The position numbers and the translations under genes were made by a program. The notes beneath the pieces are model-generated. The model worked only from the letters and a program-made list of their open reading frames with translations. It made no database searches and was not told where the DNA came from. Positions 24,195 through 33,411 of a DNA stretch of 64,000 nt are shown here, in pieces; positions within the stretch are counted from its first letter, which is position 1, and each line of letters starts with the position of its first letter. Source of the DNA: Dyella kyungheensis (GTDB lineage: Bacteria; Pseudomonadota; Gammaproteobacteria; Xanthomonadales; Rhodanobacteraceae); the NCBI RefSeq assembly GCF_016905005.1, contig NZ_JADIKC010000001.1, forward strand, positions 248,001 to 312,000, read 5' to 3'.

Positions 24195-25592
24195 ATGTTC
24201 CGACCCTTGCTCGCTACGCTGCTGACCTGTTCCGTCGCACTTCCCGCCGTCGCGGCGACGCCGGACGCCAACCAGGCGCAGGCGCGTGACATCTTCAGTC
24301 ACCTCATCGCCTTCAAGACGGAGATCGGGCAGGGCCAGGTGCCGGTGATGGCGAAGTATCTGGCGGACCAGTTCCGCGCCGCAGGCTTCCCCGATGCGGA
24401 CATCCATATCATCCCGCACGGCGAGACCGCGGCGATGGTCGTGCGCTACCGCGGCAACGGCACGGGCGGCAAGCCGATCGCGCTGATGGCGCACATGGAC
24501 GTGGTCACCGCCAAGCCGGAAGACTGGCAGCGCGACCCGTTCAAGCTGATCGAGGAGAACGGTTACTTCTACGGTCGCGGCACCGAAGACATCAAGAGCG
24601 GCGTCACTGTGCTGGCGGCCAACTTCATCCAGTTGAAGAAGGCCGGCTTCGTGCCCACGCGCGACCTGATCATCGTCTACACCGGCGACGAGGAAACCAC
24701 CCAGGAGACCATGGACGACCTGGTGAAAAACCATCGCGACCTGGTCGATGCCGAGTTCGCGCTCAATACGGATGCGGGTGGCGGCGAGCTGAGCGAAGAC
24801 GGCAAGCCGCTGGTGTTCGGTCTGCAAACGGCGGAAAAGGCCTATGCGGATTTCGAACTGACCACGCGCAACGCCGGCGGCCACAGTTCGCTGCCGCGTG
24901 CGGACAACGCCATCTACGAGCTGGCCGATGCGCTGAAGAAAGTGCAGGGCTACGCGTTCCCGGTGATGTCCAACGACACCACTATCGCTTCGTTCAAGGC
25001 CTTGGGCGCGACCACGCAGGGCAAGCTGGGTCAGGCGATGCGCGACTTCGCCAAGAATCCGCACGACGCGAATGCTGCCGCCGTGCTGGCGGCGGAACCG
25101 TCGGAAGTGGGCAAGACGCGCACCACCTGCGTCGCCACCATGCTGCGCGGCGGCCATGCGGACAATGCGTTGCCGCAGTCGGCGACGGCGAACATCAATT
25201 GCCGCATCTTCCCGGGCGTGGCGATCGAGACCGTGCGCAAGACGCTGGCCGATCTGGTCGGCCCGAAGGTGGAGGTCGTGCTGATCGGCAAGGCGATCTC
25301 CAGCGATGCCTCGCCGTTGCGCCCCGACGTGGTCGCGGCCGTGACCAAGGCGGTGCATGCCATTCGCCCGGGCGTGGCGATTACGCCGGAGCAGGAATCG
25401 GGCGCCACCGACGGCATCTATTTCCGCGCGGCGGGCATTCCCGCCTATGGCGTCAACGGCATGTTCATGAAGAACAGCGATTCGTTCGCGCATGGTCTCA
25501 ACGAGCGCGTGCCGGTGAAGTCGTTCTATGACGATGTGACCTATTGGCACGTGCTGTTGACCGCGCTGGCCGGACCGGGCACGGGCAAATAA
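24195..25592 (+). CDS. exported M20-family metallopeptidase
   Basis: A 465-aa secreted M20/M25/M40 peptidase. Signal peptide 1-19, then the catalytic domain with the zinc motifs LMAHMDVV (about 96-103), GRGTEDIKSG (about 128-137) and GDEETTQE (about 165-172), an inserted dimerisation domain beginning near FELTTRNAGGHSS, and the closing SGATDGIYFR and SFAHGLNERV segments. It is close to the DapE/carboxypeptidase group; substrate unknown. ATG 24195 has GGTGAG at the right spacing. An in-frame ATG six nt upstream would be too close. It is one of several exported peptidases in this half of the window. Confidence 0.9.
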   Translation: MFRPLLATLLTCSVALPAVAATPDANQAQARDIFSHLIAFKTEIGQGQVPVMAKYLADQFRAAGFPDADIHIIPHGETAAMVVRYRGNGTGGKPIALMAHMDVVTAKPEDWQRDPFKLIEENGYFYGRGTEDIKSGVTVLAANFIQLKKAGFVPTRDLIIVYTGDEETTQETMDDLVKNHRDLVDAEFALNTDAGGGELSEDGKPLVFGLQTAEKAYADFELTTRNAGGHSSLPRADNAIYELADALKKVQGYAFPVMSNDTTIASFKALGATTQGKLGQAMRDFAKNPHDANAAAVLAAEPSEVGKTRTTCVATMLRGGHADNALPQSATANINCRIFPGVAIETVRKTLADLVGPKVEVVLIGKAISSDASPLRPDVVAAVTKAVHAIRPGVAITPEQESGATDGIYFRAAGIPAYGVNGMFMKNSDSFAHGLNERVPVKSFYDDVTYWHVLLTALAGPGTGK

Positions 25593-25683
25593 CGCGACGG
25601 AGCACTGTGTCGAGACACCTGCTGCGCTTTATCCTGTGGGGGCGCACAATGCGCCCCACACCCGCCACACCACGGAGTTCGTC

Positions 25684-26451
25684 ATGCGACCGACCGTACT
25701 TGCAGTGCTGGTAGCCCTCGCTTTTCCCGTCACCGCTGCGCTGGCCGCTGCGCCGGCGTCAACGGAAGTCCCTTCCTACGTCACCGCGGCGGTCAACGAT
25801 CCGGCCCGCAAGGACGACACCGCCAACGACGATCGCCGGAAAATCGCCGACCTGATGGCGTTTGCCGAAGTGAAGCCGGGCCAGTCCGTGGTGGACCTGA
25901 TCCCGGGCAGCGGCTATTTCACCCGCGTGTTCAGCGGCGTGGTGGGTCCGAAGGGCAAGGTTTTCGCGGTATGGCCGAACGAATACGGCAAGGAGGCCCA
26001 GTCCGACGTGCAGGCCTCCAAGGCGCTCGTGGCGCAGCCGCATTACGCCAACGTCGGCGTGCTGATGGTGCCGGCCAAGGAGTTCAAGACGCCGGTGAAG
26101 GTTGACCTCGTCTTCACGTCGCAGAACTACCACGACTATCCGGACAAGTTCATGGGCAGCGTCGATCCGGTGACGTTCGACAAGCAGGTGTTCGATTCGC
26201 TCAAGCCCGGCGGCCTGTTCGTGGTGATCGACCACGTGGCCGAAGCCGGTTCGGGCATGCGCGACACCGACACGCTGCATCGCATCGATCCGGCCATCGT
26301 GAAGAAGCAGGTCGAGTCGGTGGGCTTCGTCTTCGACGGCGAGAGCGACGTGCTGCGCAATCCTGCAGACCCGCACAACATCAAGGTATTCGACAAGTCG
26401 ATCCGCGGTCATACCGACCAGTTCGTCTATCGTTTCCGCAAGCCGGGTTGA
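25684..26451 (+). CDS. exported class I methyltransferase-fold protein
   Basis: A 255-aa protein with a clear signal peptide (residues 1-22, ALAAAPAS). Its mature part shows the SAM methyltransferase fold: SVVDLIPGSGYFTRVFSGVVG (motif I region) at about 63-83 and PGGLFVVIDHVA (motif IV/V region). Motif I is GSGYFT, acceptable but slightly degenerate. A methyltransferase outside the cytoplasm is odd because SAM is not expected there, so it may act on something else or bind a different ligand. Homologues with signal peptides exist in related genera, role unknown. Confidence 0.78.
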   Translation: MRPTVLAVLVALAFPVTAALAAAPASTEVPSYVTAAVNDPARKDDTANDDRRKIADLMAFAEVKPGQSVVDLIPGSGYFTRVFSGVVGPKGKVFAVWPNEYGKEAQSDVQASKALVAQPHYANVGVLMVPAKEFKTPVKVDLVFTSQNYHDYPDKFMGSVDPVTFDKQVFDSLKPGGLFVVIDHVAEAGSGMRDTDTLHRIDPAIVKKQVESVGFVFDGESDVLRNPADPHNIKVFDKSIRGHTDQFVYRFRKPG

Positions 26452-26472
26452 TCTTCTGAGCGGAATATTCTG

Positions 26473-26682
26473 TTGAACGATTCACCGAAAGCCCCGCCGG
26501 AGGGCGTACCCGCGCCCTCCGACGATCCACCGCCCATCCCACCGCAACGCCCCGACGACGAAGACTGCTGCGGCCAGGGCTGCGTGCCCTGCATCTTCGA
26601 TTTCTACGATGAAGCGATGGGCAAGTATCGCGAGGCGCTCGCCGCGTGGAAAGAGCGGCATCCGTTGCAGCCGCCGGACTGA
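26473..26682 (+). CDS. oxidoreductase-like domain small protein
   Basis: A 69-aa cytosolic protein, apparently starting at TTG 26473 after a GAGCGGA leader. A Pro-rich N-terminus leads to DDEDCCGQGCVPCIFDFYDE, the four-Cys signature of the PF09791-type oxidoreductase-like domain, and a closing helix with EALAAWKERHP. In eukaryotes this domain occurs in mitochondrial proteins such as OXLD1. The bacterial role is unknown. The Cys cluster suggests metal or iron-sulfur binding. Confidence 0.7.
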   Translation: MNDSPKAPPEGVPAPSDDPPPIPPQRPDDEDCCGQGCVPCIFDFYDEAMGKYREALAAWKERHPLQPPD

Positions 26683-27010
26683 TCGCCGCAACGAATGGTG
26701 TGGGAACGGACTTGTCCGCGACTGCCACCTCTCATGATCTCCGCTGTCTTTGTTGTTCGCGAACAGCCATGGCTGAGGGCGCCGATGCGTCAGCGTCGCG
26801 CACAAGTGCGCTCCCACAACGGGGCGAGGTACGCATCGCTGCGGCCACGGCGGTGAGATCGTGGCAAAAAGCGCGGTAGTTGCCGGTCTCCCGACTCCCC
26901 TGTGCGCGACACGTCAACGGAGCCAGCCGCCCGCATGTGGCAGTCGCGCATAGGGTGCGCTCTCACAGGAGGGCGTTCTACACTGGGTGTCTGCTTTTCA
27001 GGACGATGCC
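26683..27010. repeat. intergenic region with three REP-like arms
   Basis: No gene is seen in this 328-nt gap. It holds three copies of the GTGGGAGCGC-type arm: a diverged plus copy at 26699-26726 (GTGTGGGAACGGACTTGTCC start), an inverse copy at 26794-26818 and another inverse copy at 26941-26968. The first two face each other as an imperfect inverted repeat. Confidence 0.7.
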
Positions 27011-27823
27011 ATGCCTTCCTTGTCGCTCCGCGCGCTTGCCTGCGGACTTTTGCTATTGGGCGCCTCGACCGCCTTCGCCCAGACGCCGCACACCGTGCAG
27101 CTGCAAGACCTCACCTGGACTGAAATCCGCGACCAGGTGCAGGCCGGCAAGACCACCATCATCATTCCGATCGGCGGCACCGAGCAGAGCGGCCCATACA
27201 TCGCGGTGGGCAAGCACAATGCACGCGCGGCCTTTCTCGCGCAGAAGATCGCCGAGCGACTGGGCAACGCGCTGGTGGCGCCGGTGGTGACTTACGTGCC
27301 CGAAGGCGGCACCGCGCCGCCGAGTTCGCACATGCGTTTTCCCGGCACCATCACGATTCCCGATGCGGTGTTCGAGCAGCTGCTGGAATCGGCGGCGCAA
27401 AGCTTCGCCGTGCATGGCTTCCGCAACATCGTCCTGCTGGGCGACCACGGCGGCTATCAGAAAGATCTGGATCGCGTGGCCGCCAAGTTGAACAAGGGCT
27501 GGGGCGGCAAGGCGCGTGCCCTCGTGCCGCCGGAGTACTACGCCACCTCGTCCGACGGCTTCAACCAGATCCTGCGCCAGCACGGCGTCAAGGACAACGA
27601 GATCGGCACGCATGCCGGCCTAGCCGATACCTCGCTGCAGCTCGCCGCCGATCCGAAGATGGTGCGCCTGGGCCAATTGCAGGACGGCCCCAAGCTGGGC
27701 GCGGCCGATGGCGTCTATGGCGGCGATCCGCGCCGCTCCTCGGCTGAGCTCGGTCAGCTGGGCGTGGATGCTATTGTGGTAAATACGGTCAATGCCTTGC
27801 GTCGCGACACGCAGGCACGTTGA
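27011..27823 (+). CDS. exported creatininase-family protein with altered metal ligands
   Basis: A 270-aa protein with a signal peptide (1-23, ASTAFAQ) and a creatininase-family domain (about 30-265). The family motif normally EQHGPH...TD reads EQSGPY...KHN here (about residues 64-76). The first ligand Glu and later LGDHGG are kept, but the positions equal to His36 and Asp45 of creatininase are Ser and His. Metal binding may therefore differ or be lost. SSHMRFPGTITIP is retained. It is exported, unlike the cytosolic creatininases, and sits just before the YncE-like propeller gene on the same strand, so the two may form an operon. Confidence 0.82.
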   Translation: MPSLSLRALACGLLLLGASTAFAQTPHTVQLQDLTWTEIRDQVQAGKTTIIIPIGGTEQSGPYIAVGKHNARAAFLAQKIAERLGNALVAPVVTYVPEGGTAPPSSHMRFPGTITIPDAVFEQLLESAAQSFAVHGFRNIVLLGDHGGYQKDLDRVAAKLNKGWGGKARALVPPEYYATSSDGFNQILRQHGVKDNEIGTHAGLADTSLQLAADPKMVRLGQLQDGPKLGAADGVYGGDPRRSSAELGQLGVDAIVVNTVNALRRDTQAR

Positions 27824-27857
27824 CCTTCCCCATATCACCCAAACCAAGTTGTGACTC

Positions 27858-29033
27858 ATGGCCATCGTTAAATCCCTGCGTTCCTCCCGTTTGTTCCGCC
27901 TCGCACCGTTGGCGCTTGCCGCTGCGTGCCTGGGCGGCAATGCCCTGGCAGCCTCGTCCGTGAACACCGTGCCCGGCATGCCGCCGGTGGTGAATCCCGC
28001 CAACATGTACAGCGAGTCGGGCCTGGGCCACCTCAGCTCGGTGGTGAAGAACGATCCGGCACGCATCTACGTGCCCAACCTGCGTTCGAACGACGTCTAC
28101 GTGATCGATCCGGCCACCTACAAGGTGGTGGACAAGTTCAAGGTGGGCGAGGGTCCGCAGCACGTGGTGCCGTCGTGGGACCTGCGCACGCTATGGGTCA
28201 CCAACAACGCCGAGCGCAAGAAGACCGGCAGCCTCACGCCGATCGATGCCGCCACCGGCAAGCCGGGCACGGCGGTGCCGGTGGATGACCCGTACAACAT
28301 GTACTTCACGCCGGACGGCAAGGAAGCCATCGTCGTCGCCGAAGCGTTCGCGCGCCTGGATTTCCGCGATGCGCACAGCATGAAGGAGCACTCCAGCCTC
28401 AGCGCGCCGGAGTGCAAGGGCATCAACCATGCCGACTTCGCCATCGACGGCAGCTATGCGATTTTCACCTGCGAGTTCACCGGCAAGCTGGTGAAGATCG
28501 ACATGGTCAACCGCAAGGTGCTCGGTTACCTGGATCTGTCCAAGAAGGGCATGCCGCAGGACATTCGTGCGTCTCCTGACGGCAAGACGTTCTACGTGGC
28601 CGACATGATGGCCGACGGCGTGTACCTGATCGACGGCGCCAGCTTCAAGCAGGTGGGCTTCATCAAGACCGGCGTGGGCACGCACGGCCTGTACCCCAGC
28701 CGCGACGGCAGCAAGTTGTACGTGGCCAACCGCGGCTCCAACAAGGTGCACGGTCCGCGCGGCGGCAAGGGCAGCGTGTCGGTGATCGACTTCGCCTCGC
28801 AGAAGGAGGTGGCGAACTGGCCGATCCCCGGCGGCGGCAGCCCGGACATGGGCAACGTGAGCGCCGACGGCAAGACGCTGTGGCTCTCGGGCCGCTTCGA
28901 TGACGAGGTCTATGCGATCGACACCAGCACCGGCCAGGTGCGCAAGATCAAGGTAGGCCAGGAGCCGCACGGTCTGGCCGTGTGGCCGCAGCCGGGCCGC
29001 TATTCGCTGGGCCATACCGGCATCATGCGCTAA
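27858..29033 (+). CDS. secreted YncE-like beta-propeller protein
   Basis: A 391-aa protein with a signal peptide (about 1-31, GGNALAAS) and a seven-bladed propeller. Blade-like units recur with the pattern [43 protein letters not shown] and [14 protein letters not shown], each preceded by a P/S-DGK-type turn. YncE-type and nitrite-reductase-like propellers bind DNA, ligands or metals, and many are of unknown function. It starts 34 nt after the creatininase homologue. A GC-rich hairpin at 29044-29067 follows the stop. Confidence 0.85.
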   Translation: MAIVKSLRSSRLFRLAPLALAAACLGGNALAASSVNTVPGMPPVVNPANMYSESGLGHLSSVVKNDPARIYVPNLRSNDVYVIDPATYKVVDKFKVGEGPQHVVPSWDLRTLWVTNNAERKKTGSLTPIDAATGKPGTAVPVDDPYNMYFTPDGKEAIVVAEAFARLDFRDAHSMKEHSSLSAPECKGINHADFAIDGSYAIFTCEFTGKLVKIDMVNRKVLGYLDLSKKGMPQDIRASPDGKTFYVADMMADGVYLIDGASFKQVGFIKTGVGTHGLYPSRDGSKLYVANRGSNKVHGPRGGKGSVSVIDFASQKEVANWPIPGGGSPDMGNVSADGKTLWLSGRFDDEVYAIDTSTGQVRKIKVGQEPHGLAVWPQPGRYSLGHTGIMR

Positions 29034-29043
29034 GCGCAGGCGG

Positions 29044-29067
29044 CGGGGCTGGCATTTGCCGGCCCCG
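29044..29067 (+). terminator. hairpin after the propeller gene
   Basis: CGGGGCTGGC / GCCGGCCCCG pairs over ten positions with one G-U wobble around an ATTT loop, 10 nt after the propeller stop. No T-run follows, so attenuation before the next gene (29105) is possible but not certain. Confidence 0.4.
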
Positions 29068-29104
29068 TCCCCAGATACAAGGGCTTCCCCGTCGAGGAAG
29101 CTCC

Positions 29105-30103
29105 ATGATTCCTTTTTCCGTACTTGATCTGGCGCCCGTTACCGAGGGCAGCGATACCACCCAGGCGTTCGCCAACACGCTGGATCTGGCGCGCCGCGCC
29201 GAAACGCTGGGCTACAACCGCTACTGGCTGGCCGAACACCACAACATGCCGGGCATCGCCAGCGCTGCCACCGCCGTGCTGATCGGCCATGTGGCGGGCG
29301 GTACCTCGACCATTCGGGTGGGTGCCGGCGGCATCATGTTGCCGAACCACGCGCCGCTGCAGGTGGCCGAGCAGTTCGGCACGCTGGCTTCGCTGTATCC
29401 GGGGCGTATCGATCTGGGCCTGGGCCGTGCGCCGGGCACCGATCACGCCACGGCGCGCGCCTTGCGCCGCTATTTCGACAGCGCCGAGCAGTTCCCCCAG
29501 GACGTGGCCGAGCTGCTGTCCTATTTCGAACCCGCCACGCCCAACCAGCCGGTGCGCGCCGTCCCTGGCGCCGGCATCGAGGTGCCGGTGTGGCTGCTGG
29601 GTTCCAGCCTGTTCAGTGCCCGGCTGGCGGCGGCGATGGGGCTGCCGTTTGCCTTCGCCTCGCACTTTGCGCCCGATGCGATGGATGAGGCCCTGGCCCT
29701 CTACCGTCGCGATTTCCGGCCGTCGCAACGCCTGCAGGCGCCCCACGCCATGTTGGGGATAAACATCGTGGCCGCGGCCAGCGATGCGGAAGCCCGGCGC
29801 CTGTTCACCACCCAGCAGCAGAGTTTCGTCAATCTGCGCCGCGGGCGACCCGGACTGATTCCGCCGCCGATCGACAACATCGAAAACTACTGGACGCCCA
29901 CCGAGAAGTTCGGCGTGCAACAGGCGCTCGCCTGCGCCGTGGTGGGCAGTGCCGACACGGTGAAGGACGGGATCGAGGCCTTCGTCGAGCGCCATCGGCC
30001 TGACGAGTTGATGATCACCGCCAACGTGTTCGAGCACGAGGCGCGTTGTCGTTCGTTCGCCGTCGTGGCCGAGGTGAGAGAGCGTCTCCTCGCGGCAAAG
30101 TGA
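29105..30103 (+). CDS. LLM-class flavin-dependent monooxygenase
   Basis: A 332-aa bacterial luciferase-like monooxygenase. The N-terminus [12 protein letters not shown], the [20 protein letters not shown] segment (read here as [10 protein letters not shown] at about 40-49), [16 protein letters not shown] and [15 protein letters not shown] are all hallmarks of the MsnO8/YhbW-type group. These bind reduced FMN (or F420 in actinobacteria) and oxidise an unknown small substrate. ATG 29105 follows GAGGAAGCTCC. It is convergent with the HDOD gene, with seven bases between stops. Confidence 0.9.
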   Translation: MIPFSVLDLAPVTEGSDTTQAFANTLDLARRAETLGYNRYWLAEHHNMPGIASAATAVLIGHVAGGTSTIRVGAGGIMLPNHAPLQVAEQFGTLASLYPGRIDLGLGRAPGTDHATARALRRYFDSAEQFPQDVAELLSYFEPATPNQPVRAVPGAGIEVPVWLLGSSLFSARLAAAMGLPFAFASHFAPDAMDEALALYRRDFRPSQRLQAPHAMLGINIVAAASDAEARRLFTTQQQSFVNLRRGRPGLIPPPIDNIENYWTPTEKFGVQQALACAVVGSADTVKDGIEAFVERHRPDELMITANVFEHEARCRSFAVVAEVRERLLAAK

Positions 30104-30109
30104 GGTCGA

Positions 30110-31138
30110 TCAGGTCGCGGCGAAACTCCGGCGCAGGTCCTGCTGGCAACGTGCCAGCAGTTGCGGCGGGAAGGTGGCGACCGGATCCTCGCTGTAACCG
30201 GAGTCCAGATCGAGCATGCCCTGCTCGGCCAGCAGCTGGTTCATCGCCAGCCGCTGCGATACGTAGAGCACGCGGCTCATCGGCAGCATCAGCGCGGCAT
30301 GGCCGTGCTCCAGGTGCTCCACCAGCGCGTCCTGCACGGGCGGCGGCAGCTCCCAGTGCTGGCCCGCCTGCACGGTGAGCTGCGCGGCGAGCTGCACGCA
30401 GCTGTCGATGAAGGCGGTGGAACTGGCGGGCAGCTCGGTGTTCTGCAACTCGCGATCGAGCAGGCGCGCCACCGCACCGAGGCCGCTGTAGCCGACCAGG
30501 GCCACCAGGTACGCCTCGAACGCGTCGCACTGTCCCTTGCTCAGGTACACCGCGGCATGCGCGCAACGTTCGGCGTGGTCCCACAGTCGCTGGCCCACGA
30601 TCTGTCCGTTGGCGCCGGCGCTGGCCATCAGGATGGGCTTCATCACGTACGAGGTCACCACGTGGCGCAGGCCGATCTGGCCGAGCAGCACCACCGCGTG
30701 CTGCAGGCTGCCGATCGGATGGGCGGTGCGGTAGGTGACGCTGCCGGTGACGCGCATCACTTCGCCCACCAGTACGGGATCGCGCTTGATCAGGTCGGCC
30801 AGCTGGGCGCCGCTGAGCTTGTCGTTCTTCATTGCGCGCATCAGCTGCGGCAGCACGGTGGGCATGCGCGGCAGGCTGCGCACGTCGAAGCGGCCGTTTT
30901 CGCACTGATCCTTCAGGCGCTGGAGAATGGCCTGTTCGCGCTGCTTGTCGGGCGCATCGCCCGCGTCCACCGGTTGGTTGAGGATGAAGCGGACGAAGCG
31001 CTCGGCGAGTTCGTCGCCCGACACCGTGTCGTGCGGCACGGGCGCGTCGGAGTGTTCCGGTTCGGGCACGGAGGGGCGCGCCGCCATGGGTTCCGCCGCG
31101 CGCTCACGTCCGAATACTCGCCACCAGTTCCCCATCAT
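30110..31138 (-). CDS. HDOD-domain signalling protein
   Basis: A 342-aa cytosolic protein. A variable Pro-rich N-terminus (about 1-60) leads to an HDOD domain (about 90-290) with LPRMPTVLPQLMRAMKND at its start, then LIKRDPVLVGEVMRV and HAVVLLGQIGLRHVV, all typical of this HD-related domain that lacks catalytic HD residues. HDOD proteins act in c-di-GMP, motility and stress signalling. No partner domain is fused. Start chosen at the first of two adjacent ATGs (31138). Confidence 0.82.
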   Translation of the reverse strand: MMGNWWRVFGRERAAEPMAARPSVPEPEHSDAPVPHDTVSGDELAERFVRFILNQPVDAGDAPDKQREQAILQRLKDQCENGRFDVRSLPRMPTVLPQLMRAMKNDKLSGAQLADLIKRDPVLVGEVMRVTGSVTYRTAHPIGSLQHAVVLLGQIGLRHVVTSYVMKPILMASAGANGQIVGQRLWDHAERCAHAAVYLSKGQCDAFEAYLVALVGYSGLGAVARLLDRELQNTELPASSTAFIDSCVQLAAQLTVQAGQHWELPPPVQDALVEHLEHGHAALMLPMSRVLYVSQRLAMNQLLAEQGMLDLDSGYSEDPVATFPPQLLARCQQDLRRSFAAT

Positions 31139-31236
31139 CGTGCTGCCAGCTCCCTCGTGTGGCACCCGCTACGCTCGGTGTATCGGCCGCCGGCGGGAAA
31201 TATGTAGCGCCACGGATCTGCCTTGCGACGCTCTGC

Positions 31237-32496
31237 TCAGTTATCGGCCGCCGGCGGCAAATGCTTGATCCAGTCGGCGGCGCCGAGCCCGGCGCGGCGT
31301 CCGCTGGCGAAGCAGGCAGTAAGCAGGTAGCCGCCGGTGGGGGCCTCCCAGTCGAGCATTTCGCCGGCGCAGAACACGCCGGGGCAGGCGTCGAGCATCA
31401 GCGCCGGGTTCAGCGCCTCCAGCCGCACGCCGCCGCCGCTGCTGATCGCTTCCTCGATGGGACGCGCATGGGCGAGCCGCAGCGGCAGGCGCTTGATGGT
31501 GCGCGCCAGACTGTCCGTGTCGTGGAACTGCTCGCGGTCGAGCACTTCGTGCAGCAGCGCGGCCTTCACCCCGGTGAGGCCGGTCTGGCGACGCAGGTGG
31601 TCGCTCATGGAATGTTTGCCCCGCGGCTTGGCAAGATCGGCGCGCAGGCGTTCGAGCGTGCGGTCGGGCGAGAGATCGAGTTCGATGGTGAGCGGCCCGT
31701 GCGCGGCGATGGCATCGCGGATCAGCGCGGAATACGCGTAGATCAAGCTGCCTTCGATGCCGCCGGCAGTGATCACGCATTCGCCTTGGCGTGCGTGCTC
31801 GTGGCCGTGCTGGTCGCGCAGGTGGATCGTCACGGGCTTCAGCGGCGCGCCGGCAAAACGGCCGGCGATGTGTTCGCTCCAGCCGATGTCGAAACCGCAG
31901 TTGGACGGCACCAGCGGCGATACATCGACGCCGCGCTCGCGCAAGGGCGCCTGCCATGCACCGTCCGAACCCAGCTCCGGCCAGCTGCCGCCGCCCATCG
32001 CGAGCACCACCGCATCGGCGCGAACTGCCTGCTCGCCCTCGGGCGTGGCGAAGCGCAGCGCGCCATCGTCGGTCCAGCCCAGCCAGCGGTGATGCACATG
32101 GAAGCGCACGCCGCTTTCGCGCAGGCGGCGCACCCAGCCACGCAACAACGGCGCGGCTTTCAGGTCGCTGGGAAACACGCGTCCCGAGGTGCCGACGAAG
32201 GTTTCCACGCCCAGGCCACGGGCCCAGGCGCGCAAGTCCTCTGCGTCGAAATCGTCCAGCCATTCGCCCACTTCGCGCGAACGTGTGCCGTAACGCTGCA
32301 CGAAATCGGGCTTCGCTTCGCCGTGGGTGAGGTTCATGCCGCCCTTGCCGGCGATGAGGAACTTGCGTCCTACCGAGCCCTTGGCATCGAACACATCCAC
32401 CGATACCCCGGCCGCATGCGCGGCCTCGGCCGCCATCAGGCCGGCGGGGCCGCCGCCGATGATGGCGACGCTGACATGGGTGGGCGTGCTGGACAT
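31237..32496 (-). CDS. BaiN/YhiN-family NAD(P)/FAD-dependent oxidoreductase
   Basis: A 419-aa flavoprotein with FAD motif VAIIGGGPAGLMAAEAA (about 10-26), GRKFLIAGKGGMNLTH (about 43-58), a family signature, VLAMGGGSWPELGSDG in the middle, and a C-terminal GYLLTACFASGRRAG segment where the second FAD contact lies. The family is named for the bile-acid enzyme BaiN, and most members including E. coli YhiN are of unknown substrate. ATG 32496 chosen; the upstream frame continues 14 codons without a start signal. It stands alone. Confidence 0.88.
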   Translation of the reverse strand: MSSTPTHVSVAIIGGGPAGLMAAEAAHAAGVSVDVFDAKGSVGRKFLIAGKGGMNLTHGEAKPDFVQRYGTRSREVGEWLDDFDAEDLRAWARGLGVETFVGTSGRVFPSDLKAAPLLRGWVRRLRESGVRFHVHHRWLGWTDDGALRFATPEGEQAVRADAVVLAMGGGSWPELGSDGAWQAPLRERGVDVSPLVPSNCGFDIGWSEHIAGRFAGAPLKPVTIHLRDQHGHEHARQGECVITAGGIEGSLIYAYSALIRDAIAAHGPLTIELDLSPDRTLERLRADLAKPRGKHSMSDHLRRQTGLTGVKAALLHEVLDREQFHDTDSLARTIKRLPLRLAHARPIEEAISSGGGVRLEALNPALMLDACPGVFCAGEMLDWEAPTGGYLLTACFASGRRAGLGAADWIKHLPPAADN

Positions 32497-32552
32497 GGCG
32501 GCGCGGCTGGCGAATGGCCGCTCATTGTACAGACACACGCGTCCTCACCCCC

Positions 32553-32625
32553 GTAGGAGCGCACCCTGTGCGCGACTCAACCTTGCCCCGAGGCCAGGCC
32601 AGTCGCGCACAGGGTGCGCTCCCAC
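32553..32625. repeat. inverted extragenic palindrome
   Basis: Arms GTAGGAGCGCACCCTGTGCG (32553-32572, continuing to CGACT at 32577) and its near-complement at 32601-32625 enclose 23 nt. This is the same GTGGGAGCGC repeat family as elsewhere in the window, between the BaiN-type gene and the slipin gene. Confidence 0.75.
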
Positions 32626-32641
32626 AGACGAACCCAGGCGC

Positions 32642-33391
32642 TCAGCCGCTTGGTCCCAGCAGCGGCTTCAACAGGTCCAGCGGCAGCGGGAACACGATGG
32701 TCGACGCCTTGCCGCTGTTGGACATGTCCGACATGGTCTGCATGTAGCGCAGCTGCAACGCCTGCGGTTGCTGCGCGAGCACGGCGGCGGCATCGCGCAA
32801 TTTTTCCGCGGCCTGCAGTTCGCCTTCCGCATGGATCACCTTGGCGCGGCGCTCGCGTTCGGCTTCGGCTTGGCGGGCGATCGCGCGCACCATGGTTTCG
32901 TTGAGGTCGACATCCTTGATTTCGACGTTGCTGACCTTGATGCCCCAGGGATCGGTCGCTTCGTCCAGGATCTGCTGCAGGCTGTGATTGATCGAATCGC
33001 GTTGCGAAAGAATATCGTCCAGTTCGTGCTGGCCGAGCACCGAGCGCAGGCGCGTCTGCGCCAGCTGGCTGGTGGCCTGGTAGAAATCGGCCACCTGCAG
33101 CATCGCCTTGTCTGGTTCCACCACGCGGAAGTAGACCACCGCGTTGACGCGCACGGAGACGTTGTCGCGCGAGATCACGTCTTGCGGCGGCACGTCCATC
33201 ACGGTCACGCGCAAATCCACCCGCATCATGCGCTGCACGATCGGCACCAGCAGCACCAGGCCCGGTCCTTTGGTGCCGGTGTAGCGGCCGAGCGTGAGCA
33301 CCACGCCGCGCTGGTATTCCGGCAGCACCTTGATCGACAGGAACAATAGGGCGATCACCCAGATCACGATCACGCCGACGAAGCCAATCAT
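32642..33391 (-). CDS. SPFH-domain slipin (stomatin-like) protein
   Basis: A 249-aa membrane-anchored slipin. One N-terminal membrane helix (about 3-20) is followed by the SPFH domain ([18 protein letters not shown], then [20 protein letters not shown]) and a coiled-coil region rich in Glu, Arg and Ala (about 170-210). It forms oligomers at membrane microdomains. It lies directly downstream of the NfeD-type protease gene (20 nt), the usual slipin-NfeD operon in which the protease can cleave the stomatin. Confidence 0.92.
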   Translation of the reverse strand: MIGFVGVIVIWVIALLFLSIKVLPEYQRGVVLTLGRYTGTKGPGLVLLVPIVQRMMRVDLRVTVMDVPPQDVISRDNVSVRVNAVVYFRVVEPDKAMLQVADFYQATSQLAQTRLRSVLGQHELDDILSQRDSINHSLQQILDEATDPWGIKVSNVEIKDVDLNETMVRAIARQAEAERERRAKVIHAEGELQAAEKLRDAAAVLAQQPQALQLRYMQTMSDMSNSGKASTIVFPLPLDLLKPLLGPSG

Positions 33392-33411
33392 GTGTTTCTC
33401 CTTTGCTGAAG

